Notes: a model not told the origin generated them from the sequence alone. A stretch of DNA of 64,000 bases from Flavobacteriales bacterium (GCA_016721825.1 JADKHI010000002.1:496001-560000), one strand, 5' to 3'; positions 34,966-45,097 are shown, counted from the stretch's first letter. Translations and numbers: made by a program.

Positions 34966-36111
34966 TCAGAACGCCGTGCTCAGCTTGAACATGGGCAGGT
35001 ACATGGCCACGAGCACCGTGCCCACCAATACAGCGATCACCAGGATGGTGGCAGGTTCCAGCACGCTGCCCAACAATGTGGTGCGGTGCTGAACGTCCTC
35101 CGTGTAGGTGGTCGCGAGCCGGGAGAACATGCGATCCAGCTGCTTCACTTCCTCAGCGACACCGATCATGGCCACCATGCTGGCGTCGAACTCGCTGTGC
35201 TCCGCAAGGCCCTCGCGCAAACTTCGTCCACGAACCACACGGTCGCGGATCGCGAGCAATGCGGTGGCGATGCGCGGGGATCCACACATGTGGGCGGTGA
35301 GGTCCAGTGCCTTGTCCAACGGAGTGCCGGCCTGCAAGAGAAAAGCCATGGAACCACAGACCCTTGCCATGTTGGTGAGCCGTGCCATGGGACCCAACAC
35401 CGGAAAGCGCCAGCGGAGGCGCTCCGCCACGGCCGCGACCTTGGGCCTGTTCCGGATGCGGGTCCAGAGAACGATCAATAGCGCGACAGCGCCGAGCAAA
35501 TAGGGCCAGATCCAACGCAAGACCTCGGCCACATGCAGAACGGCTTGCGTCAAGGCAGGTAGTTCGGTCCCGGTGCGGGAGAAGACCTGTGCGAACATCG
35601 GCACGATCACGCTCATCATGAACGCCACCACGCCGAGGGTGACGACGAGCACGAATAGGGGGTAGGCAAAGGCCTGTCGCACCAGGCGCTTCAATTTGAG
35701 GCGTTCGGCGTAATGGAGTGCGAGCTGGTCGAACACCTCGGCCATGCGACCGCTCTCCTCACCGATCCGCACGGAATAGCGTTCGTGCTCATTGAAGGCC
35801 GGCGAACTGCCCATGGCCTCGCTCAACGTGCGACCGAGCATCACTTCGGATCGGAGGTGACCGATGAGGTGCTGAAGCTGCGGGTCGGTCTGCGCCTTGT
35901 GCAGCAGGTCGAGCACTGCCCTGGGGTCCACGCCGGCCTGAAGCAACACGGCCAGTTCCTTGTAGAGCCGCTCTTTCCGGGTGTCGTTCGGGGTGCGCTC
36001 GTTGCGCGCGGCCCAGCGCTGTTGGAGCTGCTCCAACACACCGCCAACGGCCGGCAGCACGGAGGCGGAAGCACGCGCGGTGCGCTGTTCAGTGTGGATC
36101 CGAATGGCCAT
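34966..36111 (-). CDS. gspF: GspF/PilC-family inner-membrane platform protein
   Basis: 381 residues with two GspF domains. The first has YKELAVLLQAGVDPRAVLDL and VRIGEESGRMAEVFDQLALH; the second MAFLLQAGTPLDKALDL and VAEEVKQLDRMFSRLATTY. Membrane helices lie between and at the end (FAYPLFVLVVTLGVVAFMMS; ATILVIAVLVGTVLVAMYLP). GspF/PilC is the polytopic protein that couples the ATPase to pseudopilus assembly. It is the last gene of the right arm and supplies the core part missing from the left arm, strong evidence that the two arms form one machine. Its start overlaps the GspJ-like gene. Confidence 0.9.
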   Translation of the reverse strand: MAIRIHTEQRTARASASVLPAVGGVLEQLQQRWAARNERTPNDTRKERLYKELAVLLQAGVDPRAVLDLLHKAQTDPQLQHLIGHLRSEVMLGRTLSEAMGSSPAFNEHERYSVRIGEESGRMAEVFDQLALHYAERLKLKRLVRQAFAYPLFVLVVTLGVVAFMMSVIVPMFAQVFSRTGTELPALTQAVLHVAEVLRWIWPYLLGAVALLIVLWTRIRNRPKVAAVAERLRWRFPVLGPMARLTNMARVCGSMAFLLQAGTPLDKALDLTAHMCGSPRIATALLAIRDRVVRGRSLREGLAEHSEFDASMVAMIGVAEEVKQLDRMFSRLATTYTEDVQHRTTLLGSVLEPATILVIAVLVGTVLVAMYLPMFKLSTAF

Positions 36112-36577
36112 GGAGGTCGTTGACTAGCGTGGAGCGGTCCTGTTCGACGGCGAAAACCAGCACATGCGATGGACCGTCCTTGTCGATCAGCCATTCGATG
36201 GATCGCACCGTCGCCGAACCCGGGCGCGTTGTGTGGACATCAGCATGCGCGACGTGTACCGGAAAGTGCCCCGCCCGTTCTCCGTTCAGGTCGCGTTCGA
36301 CGTGATCAGCGAGAACACGATATTCCACCGTGCGGCCTTGGGCGCGGAGCTCGATGGTCCCCTCCGGCCCTACTTCGACCGAAGCGGCCTGTAACAGGTC
36401 AGCACGCAGGGCTTGCTCCAGCCAGAGCTCATCGGTGCGGCCGGCGGTGTTTCGTGCGAAGGACAGGCTGTCTTGCTGCATGGTGCGCAGCACCACGAAC
36501 ACGAAGGAGGCCAACACCGCGAGCAGCAGCATGGAGGCCAGACCTTCGATCAGGGTGAACGCGGGGATGCGCTTCAT
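36089..36577 (-). CDS. Minor pseudopilin (GspJ-like)
   Basis: 162 residues beginning MKRIPA|FTLIEGLASMLLLA, a class III prepilin signal with Glu at +5 and Ala at -1, then one membrane helix and a soluble beta-rich domain. ATG 36577 puts the leader at six residues, the usual size; longer upstream starts are rejected. It overlaps the GspI-like and GspF genes. Minor pseudopilins cap the growing pseudopilus. The J assignment is from gene order and size only. Confidence 0.72.
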   Translation of the reverse strand: MKRIPAFTLIEGLASMLLLAVLASFVFVVLRTMQQDSLSFARNTAGRTDELWLEQALRADLLQAASVEVGPEGTIELRAQGRTVEYRVLADHVERDLNGERAGHFPVHVAHADVHTTRPGSATVRSIEWLIDKDGPSHVLVFAVEQDRSTLVNDLHGHSDPH

Positions 36578-36942
36578 GGTGTCGGAGCAAGCAGTTCGCG
36601 GATCAGCAGGACCCTGTTGCCCTTGGTGCAGGTTATGGTCCATTGTTCCAGTGCAGCGGCGTTGGCGCGGTGAACCACCTCGATACGCCACCCTTCCTTG
36701 GCGCTCGGCGTTCCGATGAAGGTGCCTGTGCGCAACACTTCTTCGGCGACCCGTTCGCTCATGGACCAGGCTTCACACCTATCTCCGGAGCGTGCTGATG
36801 ACATGACGCGAAAGTGCATGTACACCCCGAAGGACAAGGCACCAGCGAGCAAGGCCAAGGCCAGCACGCTCTCCAGAAGCGTGGCCGCTTTTATTCGGCT
36901 TCGTAAGGGTCTGCGAGGGTGTTCCATTTTACGATGCTCCAC
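36574..36942 (-). CDS. Minor pseudopilin (GspI-like)
   Basis: 122 residues with leader RSRIKA followed by ATLLESVLALALLAGALSFG. Glu at +5 is kept, but the +1 residue is Ala rather than Phe, and the -1 residue is Ala. The soluble part is ~85 residues, small as in GspI. ATG 36942 or 36927 may be the start. The 5' end overlaps the GspK-like gene by about 50 bp. Confidence 0.65.
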   Translation of the reverse strand: MEHRKMEHPRRPLRSRIKAATLLESVLALALLAGALSFGVYMHFRVMSSARSGDRCEAWSMSERVAEEVLRTGTFIGTPSAKEGWRIEVVHRANAAALEQWTITCTKGNRVLLIRELLAPTP

Positions 36943-38159
36943 TTGGAAAGGGGGGCCGGAGCGACTGATAAGGCGCCGCCCAGCGTATCGGGACGGAGCA
37001 CGCCGTCCAGCAGGTAACCTTGGTAGGTGGAGGAAGGGGTGCGCACCAGCAGATGATCCGCCGTGATGCGACCATCCACTTCACCACGCAATTCGACGCC
37101 GCCTTCGCAATGGACGGTACCGAGCACCAAAGCACTCGTGCCAATGGCGATCTGCGGAGAAGCAGCTGTGGTCGTGGTGGAACGGAGCGCCAGCAAGCCA
37201 CCCAGCACAACGGCATTGCTGTCAAGCGTAATGCCGACGCCCCCTTCATCCCCACGCCCCGGCATCACACAGAGCAGCGACGGGTGGGCCAGATGCACAT
37301 CGTTCCCCACATGGATCCCTCGTGTTGCGAAGCACTGAACGGCGATCTCCGCCTTCGATCGGATCTCGATGTAGGGTGCCTCGATCATCACCATGTCCAG
37401 TTCCACGTCAGGATCGATCACGAGGGTATCCTCCGAGCGGATGATCAGCGGACCTTGGAAGCTGCGCGCGGTCAGGTGTCGCGCTGTCCAAAGCAGCACG
37501 GGCATGGCGCGCTCGAACACGGTCAGTGGTGGCTGTGCAAGGGCTTCCACATCCACGATGATCTGTCCTTCCAGCATGCCTCGTTCACAGGCGGCCTGCA
37601 AGCGCGATCGCCATGCTGCTTCAAGTCCGGGGTTCGGATGTTCCGGGGCGCTCACCATCCCTTCAATGAGCCGTTCGCCGGTATAGGACCGGCCGTCGAT
37701 GTATCCTCGGCGTAGGTCGGCCTGATGCACGATCGCATCACCATGGATCCGCGCATCGCCACAGAGGTGCAATGGCCCCGATCCCTTGGGAAGGCTGAGC
37801 ACTGGGCCTTTGCTCTCCAGAATCGCCGCATAGGCACTTCGCGCCACGGTCCTGTTCCCTTCGCTGGCACGGACGGTGATCAGGTCGAAAAGGCCGTAGG
37901 GCGTCCGGGCCCATTCCACGGTACTGGTGTCGCCTTCGAAGAGCGGATCGCGTCGCGTTGGTCCGGGTTGCTGGGTGAGCGCCCTCGTGATGCCGGACCG
38001 GGCTTTGGAACCGGCGCGCTGCAAGGCCAGCCAACGCTCCACCTCCACCATGCGGTAGTGGGCCAGCAAGACCGAGGAACCCGTGACCATGGCAATGACC
38101 AAGGCCACGGTGACCGCGTAGAACAAGGCCGAAGCGCGCAGTCGCCCTCGCTGGGTCAT
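36891..38159 (-). CDS. GspK/PilX-like minor pseudopilin
   Basis: 422 residues. A basic leader (MTQRGRLRA) is followed by a membrane helix (SALFYAVTVALVIAMVTGSS) without Glu at +5, as is usual in GspK. The large soluble domain is rich in beta strands, with a right-handed helix-like or bactofilin-like stretch towards the end (ALVLGTVHCEGGVELRGEVD). GspK is the biggest minor pseudopilin and sits at the tip. Size, position before I- and J-like genes and the leader suggest this role. The start overlaps the upstream MORN gene stop. Confidence 0.6.
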   Translation of the reverse strand: MTQRGRLRASALFYAVTVALVIAMVTGSSVLLAHYRMVEVERWLALQRAGSKARSGITRALTQQPGPTRRDPLFEGDTSTVEWARTPYGLFDLITVRASEGNRTVARSAYAAILESKGPVLSLPKGSGPLHLCGDARIHGDAIVHQADLRRGYIDGRSYTGERLIEGMVSAPEHPNPGLEAAWRSRLQAACERGMLEGQIIVDVEALAQPPLTVFERAMPVLLWTARHLTARSFQGPLIIRSEDTLVIDPDVELDMVMIEAPYIEIRSKAEIAVQCFATRGIHVGNDVHLAHPSLLCVMPGRGDEGGVGITLDSNAVVLGGLLALRSTTTTAASPQIAIGTSALVLGTVHCEGGVELRGEVDGRITADHLLVRTPSSTYQGYLLDGVLRPDTLGGALSVAPAPLSKWSIVKWNTLADPYEAE

Positions 38160-38797
38160 GGTGCTGGGGCAGCTTCAGGCTGCGACTTATCGGTGTCCTT
38201 ATCGCCGTCCTTTGGTGGTTTCGATGGCTTGGACTTGCGTGTCTTGGCGGGCTTCTCCTTCTTCAGCTCGGGCTCGGTGGCGACGGGCTCCTTCTTGGCT
38301 TTACGGACTTTGATAGGCTTGGTCTTTACCGGGGCCTTTTCGGGCTGTGGCACGCGTTGCTTCCTGAGCTTGCCATTCCGGTAGACGACCTCCCGCACCA
38401 CGGCACCCTTGGCATAGCCGATGGAGTCCCCATGGAGGCGTCCCGCTTTCCAGGTCACCGAAGCGGTCAGTTCCCCGGTACTGGACCATGTTCGCCACTC
38501 CCCTTTCCGTGTGCCTTTCGCATAGGAACCAGCCTCCCGCATTTGCCCATTCGGATAGTAGGCTTGGTAGGGTCCATCGAGCAGCCGTCCGCCGGCTCCT
38601 CCACGTGTCACTTGAAGTTGCTGTGCCCGGAACCAGTGATAGTCCAGAGCGGGGTCCCACGTGGTCCGCCCCTCCTGTTCATCAAGCACCGATACTTCCA
38701 CATAGCCCGCCTGCTCGGCCAGGCGGAGCGTATGGCGGGTCTGGGACCAACTACTTGATCCAAGCAATGCCGTCATGCCCACCAACCACACTCTCAT
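38156..38797 (-). CDS. MORN-repeat secreted protein heading the right secretion arm
   Basis: 213 residues from ATG 38797, giving a signal peptide MRVWLVGMTALLGSSSWSQ. The middle has MORN_2/YwqK-type repeats (LLDGPYQAYYPNGQMREAGS, KGEWRTWSSTGELTASVTWK, GRLHGDSIGYAKGAVVREV). The last ~70 residues are Lys/Pro-rich and probably disordered. It overlaps the GspK-like gene and therefore leads the five-gene operon. It is not a standard secretion component. The Lys/Pro tail might bind cell wall or DNA (speculative). Confidence 0.72.
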   Translation of the reverse strand: MRVWLVGMTALLGSSSWSQTRHTLRLAEQAGYVEVSVLDEQEGRTTWDPALDYHWFRAQQLQVTRGGAGGRLLDGPYQAYYPNGQMREAGSYAKGTRKGEWRTWSSTGELTASVTWKAGRLHGDSIGYAKGAVVREVVYRNGKLRKQRVPQPEKAPVKTKPIKVRKAKKEPVATEPELKKEKPAKTRKSKPSKPPKDGDKDTDKSQPEAAPAP

Positions 38798-38825
38798 GTC
38801 CTGCTTTCTTGCGGTCCACGAACTT

Positions 38826-38846
38826 ACATACTTTGTATATATTAAG
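38826..38846 (-). promoter_or_regulatory. Shared upstream motif, copy C (right secretion arm)
   Basis: Read on the minus strand it fits CTTA-N2-ATAT-N4-AG-N-AT-N-T, the pattern also found at 19759 and 29003. It lies 28 bases before the MORN gene start. Confidence 0.45.
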
Positions 38847-38889
38847 CAATAAGGTCGAGCGGATGGCCTTTGCGGCGGCTGGAACGCGA

Positions 38890-38917
38890 CGGCGGCCCTA
38901 CTTTCGTAAGGCCGCCG
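38890..38917. other. Strong inverted repeat in the gap before the right arm
   Basis: An 8-bp G+C stem (CGGCGGCC/GGCCGCCG) around a loop with its own TAC/GTA pair. There is no T-run, so a cruciform or processed RNA hairpin is more likely than a terminator. Confidence 0.4.
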
Positions 38918-38993
38918 CGCATGTGGTGGTGGTAACATCAGGTCGGGTGCCGGCCGGGGGTGCCGTTCCAAGGAAGCCCCCGGTGGCGCCCGC

Positions 38994-39611
38994 CTAACGG
39001 ACCAGGGTATGGGCCACTTCGCTCAGTGGTCCGACACCGGCGGTACCGATGGCCGCTACACGGAACCAGAACGTTTGACCGGAAGCGAGCCCGACCACCT
39101 TCGTGGCGGCCTTGGTGCTCACGGCCACTTGTTCCCAGGTCGCCGTGGCACTGGGTTCGGTGCGGCACAGGTACAGGTGGTAAGCCACTGCACCGCGCAC
39201 CGTCTTCCAGCGCAGGTCCACGCGTCCAGCGAACGAGCTGATGTCGGCCTGGAGGTCAGCGGGCGCCAGCAGTTCCCCCACGGGGGTGGCTTGCCGCTTC
39301 ACACCGAAACCCATGCTCAGGATGGCCAACGCGTTCCCTTCGGCCACGGAGCTCACATACCCCGCCAATTGATCCAACAGGAGCTTCAGCTCCTTCTGCC
39401 GTACACGGCGGATGGCCACCGCGGTGCGGCCTCCGTCCAAGGCCCCGGTGATCGAGGCCTCCAGCGCTTCGCGCGCTGCCACGATATCGGTCAACTTCGG
39501 GGTCGGATCGGGGAACGCTTGGTTCCCATCCATCCGCGCCTCAATGAACTTGCACTTTTCCACCAGCTGGGTGGCGTTCAGTCGTGTGATCTGTTTGATG
39601 AGCTGCGTCAT
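38994..39611 (-). CDS. Fibronectin type III-domain protein, unknown role
   Basis: 205 residues with no signal peptide. The N-terminal half is helical (LNATQLVEKCKFIEARMDG, IRRVRQKELKLLLDQLAGYV). The C-terminal ~95 residues form an Fn3-like domain (VDLRWKTVRGAVAYHLYLCR and GLASGQTFWFRVAAIG). Proteins of this build are common in Bacteroidota, and I know no function for them. It is a single gene, separated from the right arm by ~200 bases. Confidence 0.72.
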   Translation of the reverse strand: MTQLIKQITRLNATQLVEKCKFIEARMDGNQAFPDPTPKLTDIVAAREALEASITGALDGGRTAVAIRRVRQKELKLLLDQLAGYVSSVAEGNALAILSMGFGVKRQATPVGELLAPADLQADISSFAGRVDLRWKTVRGAVAYHLYLCRTEPSATATWEQVAVSTKAATKVVGLASGQTFWFRVAAIGTAGVGPLSEVAHTLVR

Positions 39612-40526
39612 CTCGAGTCTCGGGTCTTAACCCGGCTTGTTGGTTATGGTGAGTGAGCTAGTTCCTACACACTGCACCTGGCGCTCGACGAGCAGGTGCT
39701 GGGGTTGAGCGGGGCATGAAGCAGGCGGTGGCCGGGGCTTCACGAACCATGCGCGTGCAAGGCTCCTCAACGAACGAATGAGGTCTGGATCAACCGAGCG
39801 TCCGGGTTGCGTGCAACGGAAGTATGCGAACGAGGTCCATCGAGTGCACAACAAAGCGTTGATGATCTCCGACCCATGTGTTCCAGCGCGCATCCAACGC
39901 GGTGCCATCTTCACCAACGCGGAAGTGGCATGACGGATGATCGACCGATAGAGGTGACGGAAAGGTTTCATGGCGTTGTTGGTCTTGGACGATGCGAAGG
40001 TCCCGTCGCTTTTGCCGGATTAAAATGACAGGGTTTGGTCGATTTATGGTCCGCTCTGGGCGCGGGTTTCAGGGTTCCGATAAATCCACCTGCACCGCAG
40101 AAAAGATCGATGGTGGACACGGTCAGGCCGGACTTGCTGGCGCAGATCCTATCCAGGTCGCTTTCTGATCTCATCGGCTTGCCTTCAAGTTGGTCACATA
40201 AAAGTGCAGTTCATTCCCGGGGCGAAATAGCATCAGGACCCTGCTGGGTTCATACTAAGCTCTGCGGTGCATCGCGCACTTCGCAGAATGCATGAATGCC
40301 CTGATAACATTGGCCGGAACGCGGATCAAATGACCGCGACCCGACCGCAGAACCGTAACATGAACCCGGCATGTTCTAGGACATCTGACCGTCCGCGTGT
40401 CCTCAGCCTCCCGAAAAGTCAACACATGCTCCTGAAGTCAGCGGCCTCTGGTAGCGATGACACGGCGGCAACGTTCAGGATGTTCGGCTGGACGCTCTGA
40501 CCCGTCCACGAAAGCAGTGCCGCGCC
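39612..40526. other. Long gap with a methyltransferase fragment
   Basis: Over 900 bases with no intact gene. The only recognisable item is the DNA-methyltransferase fragment at 39968-40174. The remaining open frames on both strands lack motifs and look random. The stretch is probably decayed accessory DNA. Confidence 0.55.
39968..40174 (-). pseudogene. Fragment of a DNA (cytosine-5) methyltransferase
   Basis: The 68-residue frame has LTVSTIDLFCGAGGF about 19 residues from its start. This is motif I (DLFCGAGG, the AdoMet-binding loop) of C5 DNA methyltransferases and lies near the N-terminus as in intact enzymes. The similarity then ends: the following residues do not continue the fold, and no PC catalytic motif or ENV motif is found downstream. 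It is a truncated remnant, perhaps of a restriction-modification system. Confidence 0.6.
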
Positions 40527-40934
40527 TTAGCCGATACCGAGCCCTGAATAGAAGCGGAACAGAAACGACTGCCACTGCTCGCTGAACAGCATTCCCCCGG
40601 CATGTGCGAAGCCCAGGACCAGGCCGATCCAGGTACACACCTTCAAACCCACATTCGTGCTTCGGAATTCAACGATGTCACCTTGACCAGGGAATTGGCA
40701 ACCCACCCCCATGAAGAACAGCACAGGAAGCATCAAGTTGAACATGACGTAGAACTTCTCTTGCTCCACCAACAGGATAGCGGTCGACCACCACATCAAG
40801 AGCGCAGCCACAATGAATGCTACCCCGAGCCTCTTGGGGTTCATCTCGGCACCTCGCGGAACCTCACGTTTGAAGGTGAAATAGAGAAAGCCGATTCCGA
40901 TCAAAGCAGGGACAAGGAACCATAGGTCACGCAT
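40527..40934 (-). CDS. Small integral membrane protein, unknown function
   Basis: 135 residues with four predicted membrane segments (LWFLVPALIGIGFLYF, LGVAFIVAALLMWWSTAILL, FNLMLPVLFFMGVG, VCTWIGLVLGFAHAGGM). No motif points to a family. It stands alone between the methyltransferase remnant and recN, so context gives no hint. Confidence 0.6.
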   Translation of the reverse strand: MRDLWFLVPALIGIGFLYFTFKREVPRGAEMNPKRLGVAFIVAALLMWWSTAILLVEQEKFYVMFNLMLPVLFFMGVGCQFPGQGDIVEFRSTNVGLKVCTWIGLVLGFAHAGGMLFSEQWQSFLFRFYSGLGIG

Positions 40935-41122
40935 TTCACTTGCTAGCTGGAGGTCGGCCGAAACTATCCGTCAAGGTCTATCAGCACAAGTATTCCTGCC
41001 TAAAGCGATCCAAACGAATGAACGAGGGGGCCACTTGTGCCATCTCGAGTGAGCGTGGGCGGATCAAGCGAACACCGCGACGGGGAAGGCTGCATCCTAC
41101 CACCGGCACGATGCCTGGGCGA

Positions 41123-42784
41123 CTACCTCCCCTTTAGCAATTCCCGCGCATTGTCCAGCGCCGCCTTGGTGGTCTTCTTGCCGCTGAGCATCTGGGCGAG
41201 GGCCTGCACGCGTTCTTCGCTGGCGAGGGGCCGGATGTCGGTGGTGACGACCTCGGCCGCGTGATCTTTGCTCACGAGCAGGTGGACATCGGCCTTGCTG
41301 GCGATCTGGGGCAGGTGGGTGATGGCGATGACCTGACGTTTGCGGGCCATCTGGGCCATGAGCACCCCGACACGGTCCGCCACTTCGCCGCTCACGCCGG
41401 TATCGATCTCGTCGAAGATCACGGTGGCAAGGCCAAGGCTTTCGGCGCTGAGGCTGATGAGGGCGAGCATCACGCGGCTCAATTCACCGCCACTGGCCAC
41501 CTTGTCCAAGGGTTCGGGTGCGCGGTCCTTGTTGGCGCTGAAGAGGGCGCGCACCTCGTCGATTCCTTGTGGTCCGGGGGCGGTCAGGTGATGATCGATG
41601 GTGAAGCGGGCATTGGGCATACCGAGCTTGCGCAAGGCCATGACCACTTCCAGCTCCAAGGTGGGCAGCACTTTGCGACGTGCGGCGCTGATGCGCTCGG
41701 CCTGTGCGCCGAGGTTCTGCTGCATGGCCTGCTCCTGCCCTTCCAATTCCGTGATGCGGTCAGCCAAGGAGCCCATGCGTTGGGTGCGGCCGCGGAGGTC
41801 CTCTTGAATGGCCAGTAGGGCAACGCTGTCCTTCACGCGGTGCTTCTGTTGCAGGCGAAGGAGCACGTCCAGGCGCTCCTGCATGCGCGCGGCCTCACGG
41901 GGATCCACGGAGACGCCCAGCGCGAGACGCTCGGCTTCGCTGCCGATATCCTTCAGTTCGATGGTGACGCTGTTGAGGCGGGTGAGCAGTTCGTTCACGG
42001 CCGCATCGTGCCGGGCGCTCTTCGCCAGTTGCTGCCGGAGCGTTGAAAGTGCAGCGAGCATACCATCATCACCAGCAATGGCCGCGTCGGTGCTTTGCAA
42101 GGCTTGTTGGATCTCGCCGGCATGTTCGGCGCGCGCCAGGTCCTGTTCCAAGGATTCCTGTTCCCCCTCCTTCAGTTGGGCCTGATCCAGTTCATCGAGT
42201 TGGAACTGGAGGAAATCGAGCTCGGCACGGGAGCGGGCCTCTTCGTCACGGGCGCGGGCAAGCTCATCGGCCACGGCCCGCCAGGCGCGAAAGTCGGCGC
42301 GGTAGGCCGTAACGCCTTTGGCCTGGCCAGCGGCATGGTCCACCAGCCCGAGCTGGAAGCGCGTGTCGTTCAGCAACAGAGTGTGGTGCTGGCTATGGAC
42401 GTGCACGAGCCGTTCACCGAGTTCGCGGAGCTGCTCCAGGCGCACGGGCGTGTCGTTGACGAAGGCACGGCTCCGGCCACCCGGATCCAGTTGGCGGCGG
42501 ATGATCGTGGTTTCCTCGAAAGGCACTTCGGCGGCTTCGCACCAGGCCTCGAGGCCCAGTCCGCGCACGTTCACCTCCAGTTCGATGATGCAACGCTGCT
42601 TGGGATCGCGCGCCAGGCCGGCGTCGGCCCGTTCACCCATGGCCAAACCCAAGGCGCCGATCAGGATGCTCTTGCCACTGCCCGTTTCACCGGTGATGAT
42701 GGTGAGCCCCTCCGACAGGTCGAGCTCCAAGGCTTCGATCAGCAGGTAGTTGGTGATGGTCAGGCGCTTCAGCATGTGCTTCAT
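41123..42784 (-). CDS. recN: DNA repair protein RecN
   Basis: 553 residues, full length for RecN, an SMC-like ATPase acting in double-strand-break repair. It has Walker A TIITGETGSGKSILIGALG near the N-terminus, a long coiled-coil middle (FLQFQLDELDQAQLKEGEQE), the ABC signature KVASGGELSRVMLALISLSA and Walker B ATVIFDEIDTGVSGEVADRV. The true start may be ATG 42775 (MLKRLTI) instead of 42784. It lies downstream of porD on the same strand, as in many Bacteroidota, with a 163-base gap that contains a short GCTGCTGGCT-type repeat. Confidence 0.95.
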   Translation of the reverse strand: MKHMLKRLTITNYLLIEALELDLSEGLTIITGETGSGKSILIGALGLAMGERADAGLARDPKQRCIIELEVNVRGLGLEAWCEAAEVPFEETTIIRRQLDPGGRSRAFVNDTPVRLEQLRELGERLVHVHSQHHTLLLNDTRFQLGLVDHAAGQAKGVTAYRADFRAWRAVADELARARDEEARSRAELDFLQFQLDELDQAQLKEGEQESLEQDLARAEHAGEIQQALQSTDAAIAGDDGMLAALSTLRQQLAKSARHDAAVNELLTRLNSVTIELKDIGSEAERLALGVSVDPREAARMQERLDVLLRLQQKHRVKDSVALLAIQEDLRGRTQRMGSLADRITELEGQEQAMQQNLGAQAERISAARRKVLPTLELEVVMALRKLGMPNARFTIDHHLTAPGPQGIDEVRALFSANKDRAPEPLDKVASGGELSRVMLALISLSAESLGLATVIFDEIDTGVSGEVADRVGVLMAQMARKRQVIAITHLPQIASKADVHLLVSKDHAAEVVTTDIRPLASEERVQALAQMLSGKKTTKAALDNARELLKGR

Positions 42785-42868
42785 CCCTCAAGCGAGGACG
42801 GGAATATCGTCAACAAGATCACAGCCTAAGATGCGGATCTAATTCAGTCGTTCGACAAGGCGTTGCGG

Positions 42869-42920
42869 AAGCTGCTGGCTCTTGGCTACTGGCTGCTGGC
42901 TTGATCTTTCGGGCGGCTGG
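42869..42920. repeat. Short degenerate GGCTnCTGGCT repeat in the porD-recN gap
   Basis: Several copies of a CTGGCT/TGGCTA-type hexamer lie in close succession (GCTGCTGGCT, TTGGCTACTGGCTGCTGGCT, GCGGCTGGCTT). The stretch is non-coding. Confidence 0.45.
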
Positions 42921-42947
42921 CTTATTCCATTGGATGAGCTGCGCTCA

Positions 42948-43854
42948 TCAAGTGCCGCGCATCATGTTCTGGTACTTGCTGATGTTGCCCGGGTCGATCA
43001 CCTGAACGATGTTCAGCAGCTTCACCTTGTCCGCGGGGTCGGCGGGCTTGAAGATCTCGACGATCTCGTTGCCTTTCGCGTTGAAGAACACCTGCATGTT
43101 GTAGCTGGCGGGCTTGGCCTGGTGAACGGTCTTGAGCTTCTCGATGGCGCTCAGCATGGTCTTGCGGGCCGTGGCGGGATCGCTGCCCATGATGTCGATG
43201 CCATTTATATGGTAGTTGTAGAGGAACTCGCGCAGGGGGCGGAACACGGCCTGCTGCTGGTTATCGAGCAGCCAGTAGCGGTTCTTCTGCTCCTCGAAAG
43301 CCTTCCAGCCCGGCTCGGAGGTGTTCTGGGCGTTGTTGACGATCTGCTGGGCGATGGCATAGAACTCCGAACCGCCCATGCTCTGGAAGGTGTCACCGTC
43401 CACCCCAAGGATGAAGTAGGCGTAGAAGCCGATCACGCTTGCCAGGTTGTTGGTGAAGCGATCAGGGCTGAACTCGATCTGCGTGTTCTCCAGGAACTGG
43501 AACTCGATGTTGTTGTCGAGAATGTCGAACACCGGGCTCAAGTAGTCAGAGTTGAAGGCGGGGCGAGAGTAGGTGACCTGGAGGGTGCCTTTGAAGCGGT
43601 CCGCGGAAGGCTGCTCGCTGATGGTGAGCAGGAAGTTGACATCGATGCGCTCCTGTTGGGTGTAGTTCAGGTTGGTCCAGCGACGCGTGTTCATGAGCTG
43701 AACGATGGCCGTTTCCATGCTCTGCCAGATGCGCTTGGGCGTGCTCTGGATCTGAGGGGCGATCACCTGCACCTTGCAGTTGAACTCCTGGGCCTGACCG
43801 GGGATCAGGGGCAGGAGCAGGACCAAGGCCAAGAACAGGCGCAGGAGGAAGGGC

Positions 43855-43862
<8 letters not shown>
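42948..43862 (-). CDS. porD: DUF4835 family protein, type IX secretion component PorD
   Basis: 304 residues with a signal peptide (MRKPFLLRLFLALVLLLPLI...GQA), starting the mature protein with QEFNCKVQVIAPQIQSTPKR. Conserved DUF4835 features are RRWTNLNYTQQERIDVNFLL, YSRPAFNSDYLSPVFDILDN and FYAYFILGVDGDTFQSMGG. DUF4835 proteins are annotated as PorD, needed for the T9SS in Bacteroidota. Here it follows coaBC with an 8-bp overlap, the standard neighbourhood. Its presence fits the T9SS sorting domains on proteins elsewhere in the window. Confidence 0.9.
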
Positions 43863-45069
<1,207 letters not shown>

Positions 45070-45097
45070 GCTCAGCGGCGTGGAGCGGCCCGGTGGA

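Noticed and set aside
39627..39971. 114-residue minus-strand frame after the methyltransferase fragment
   Set aside because: It is in another frame and has no methyltransferase or transposase motif.
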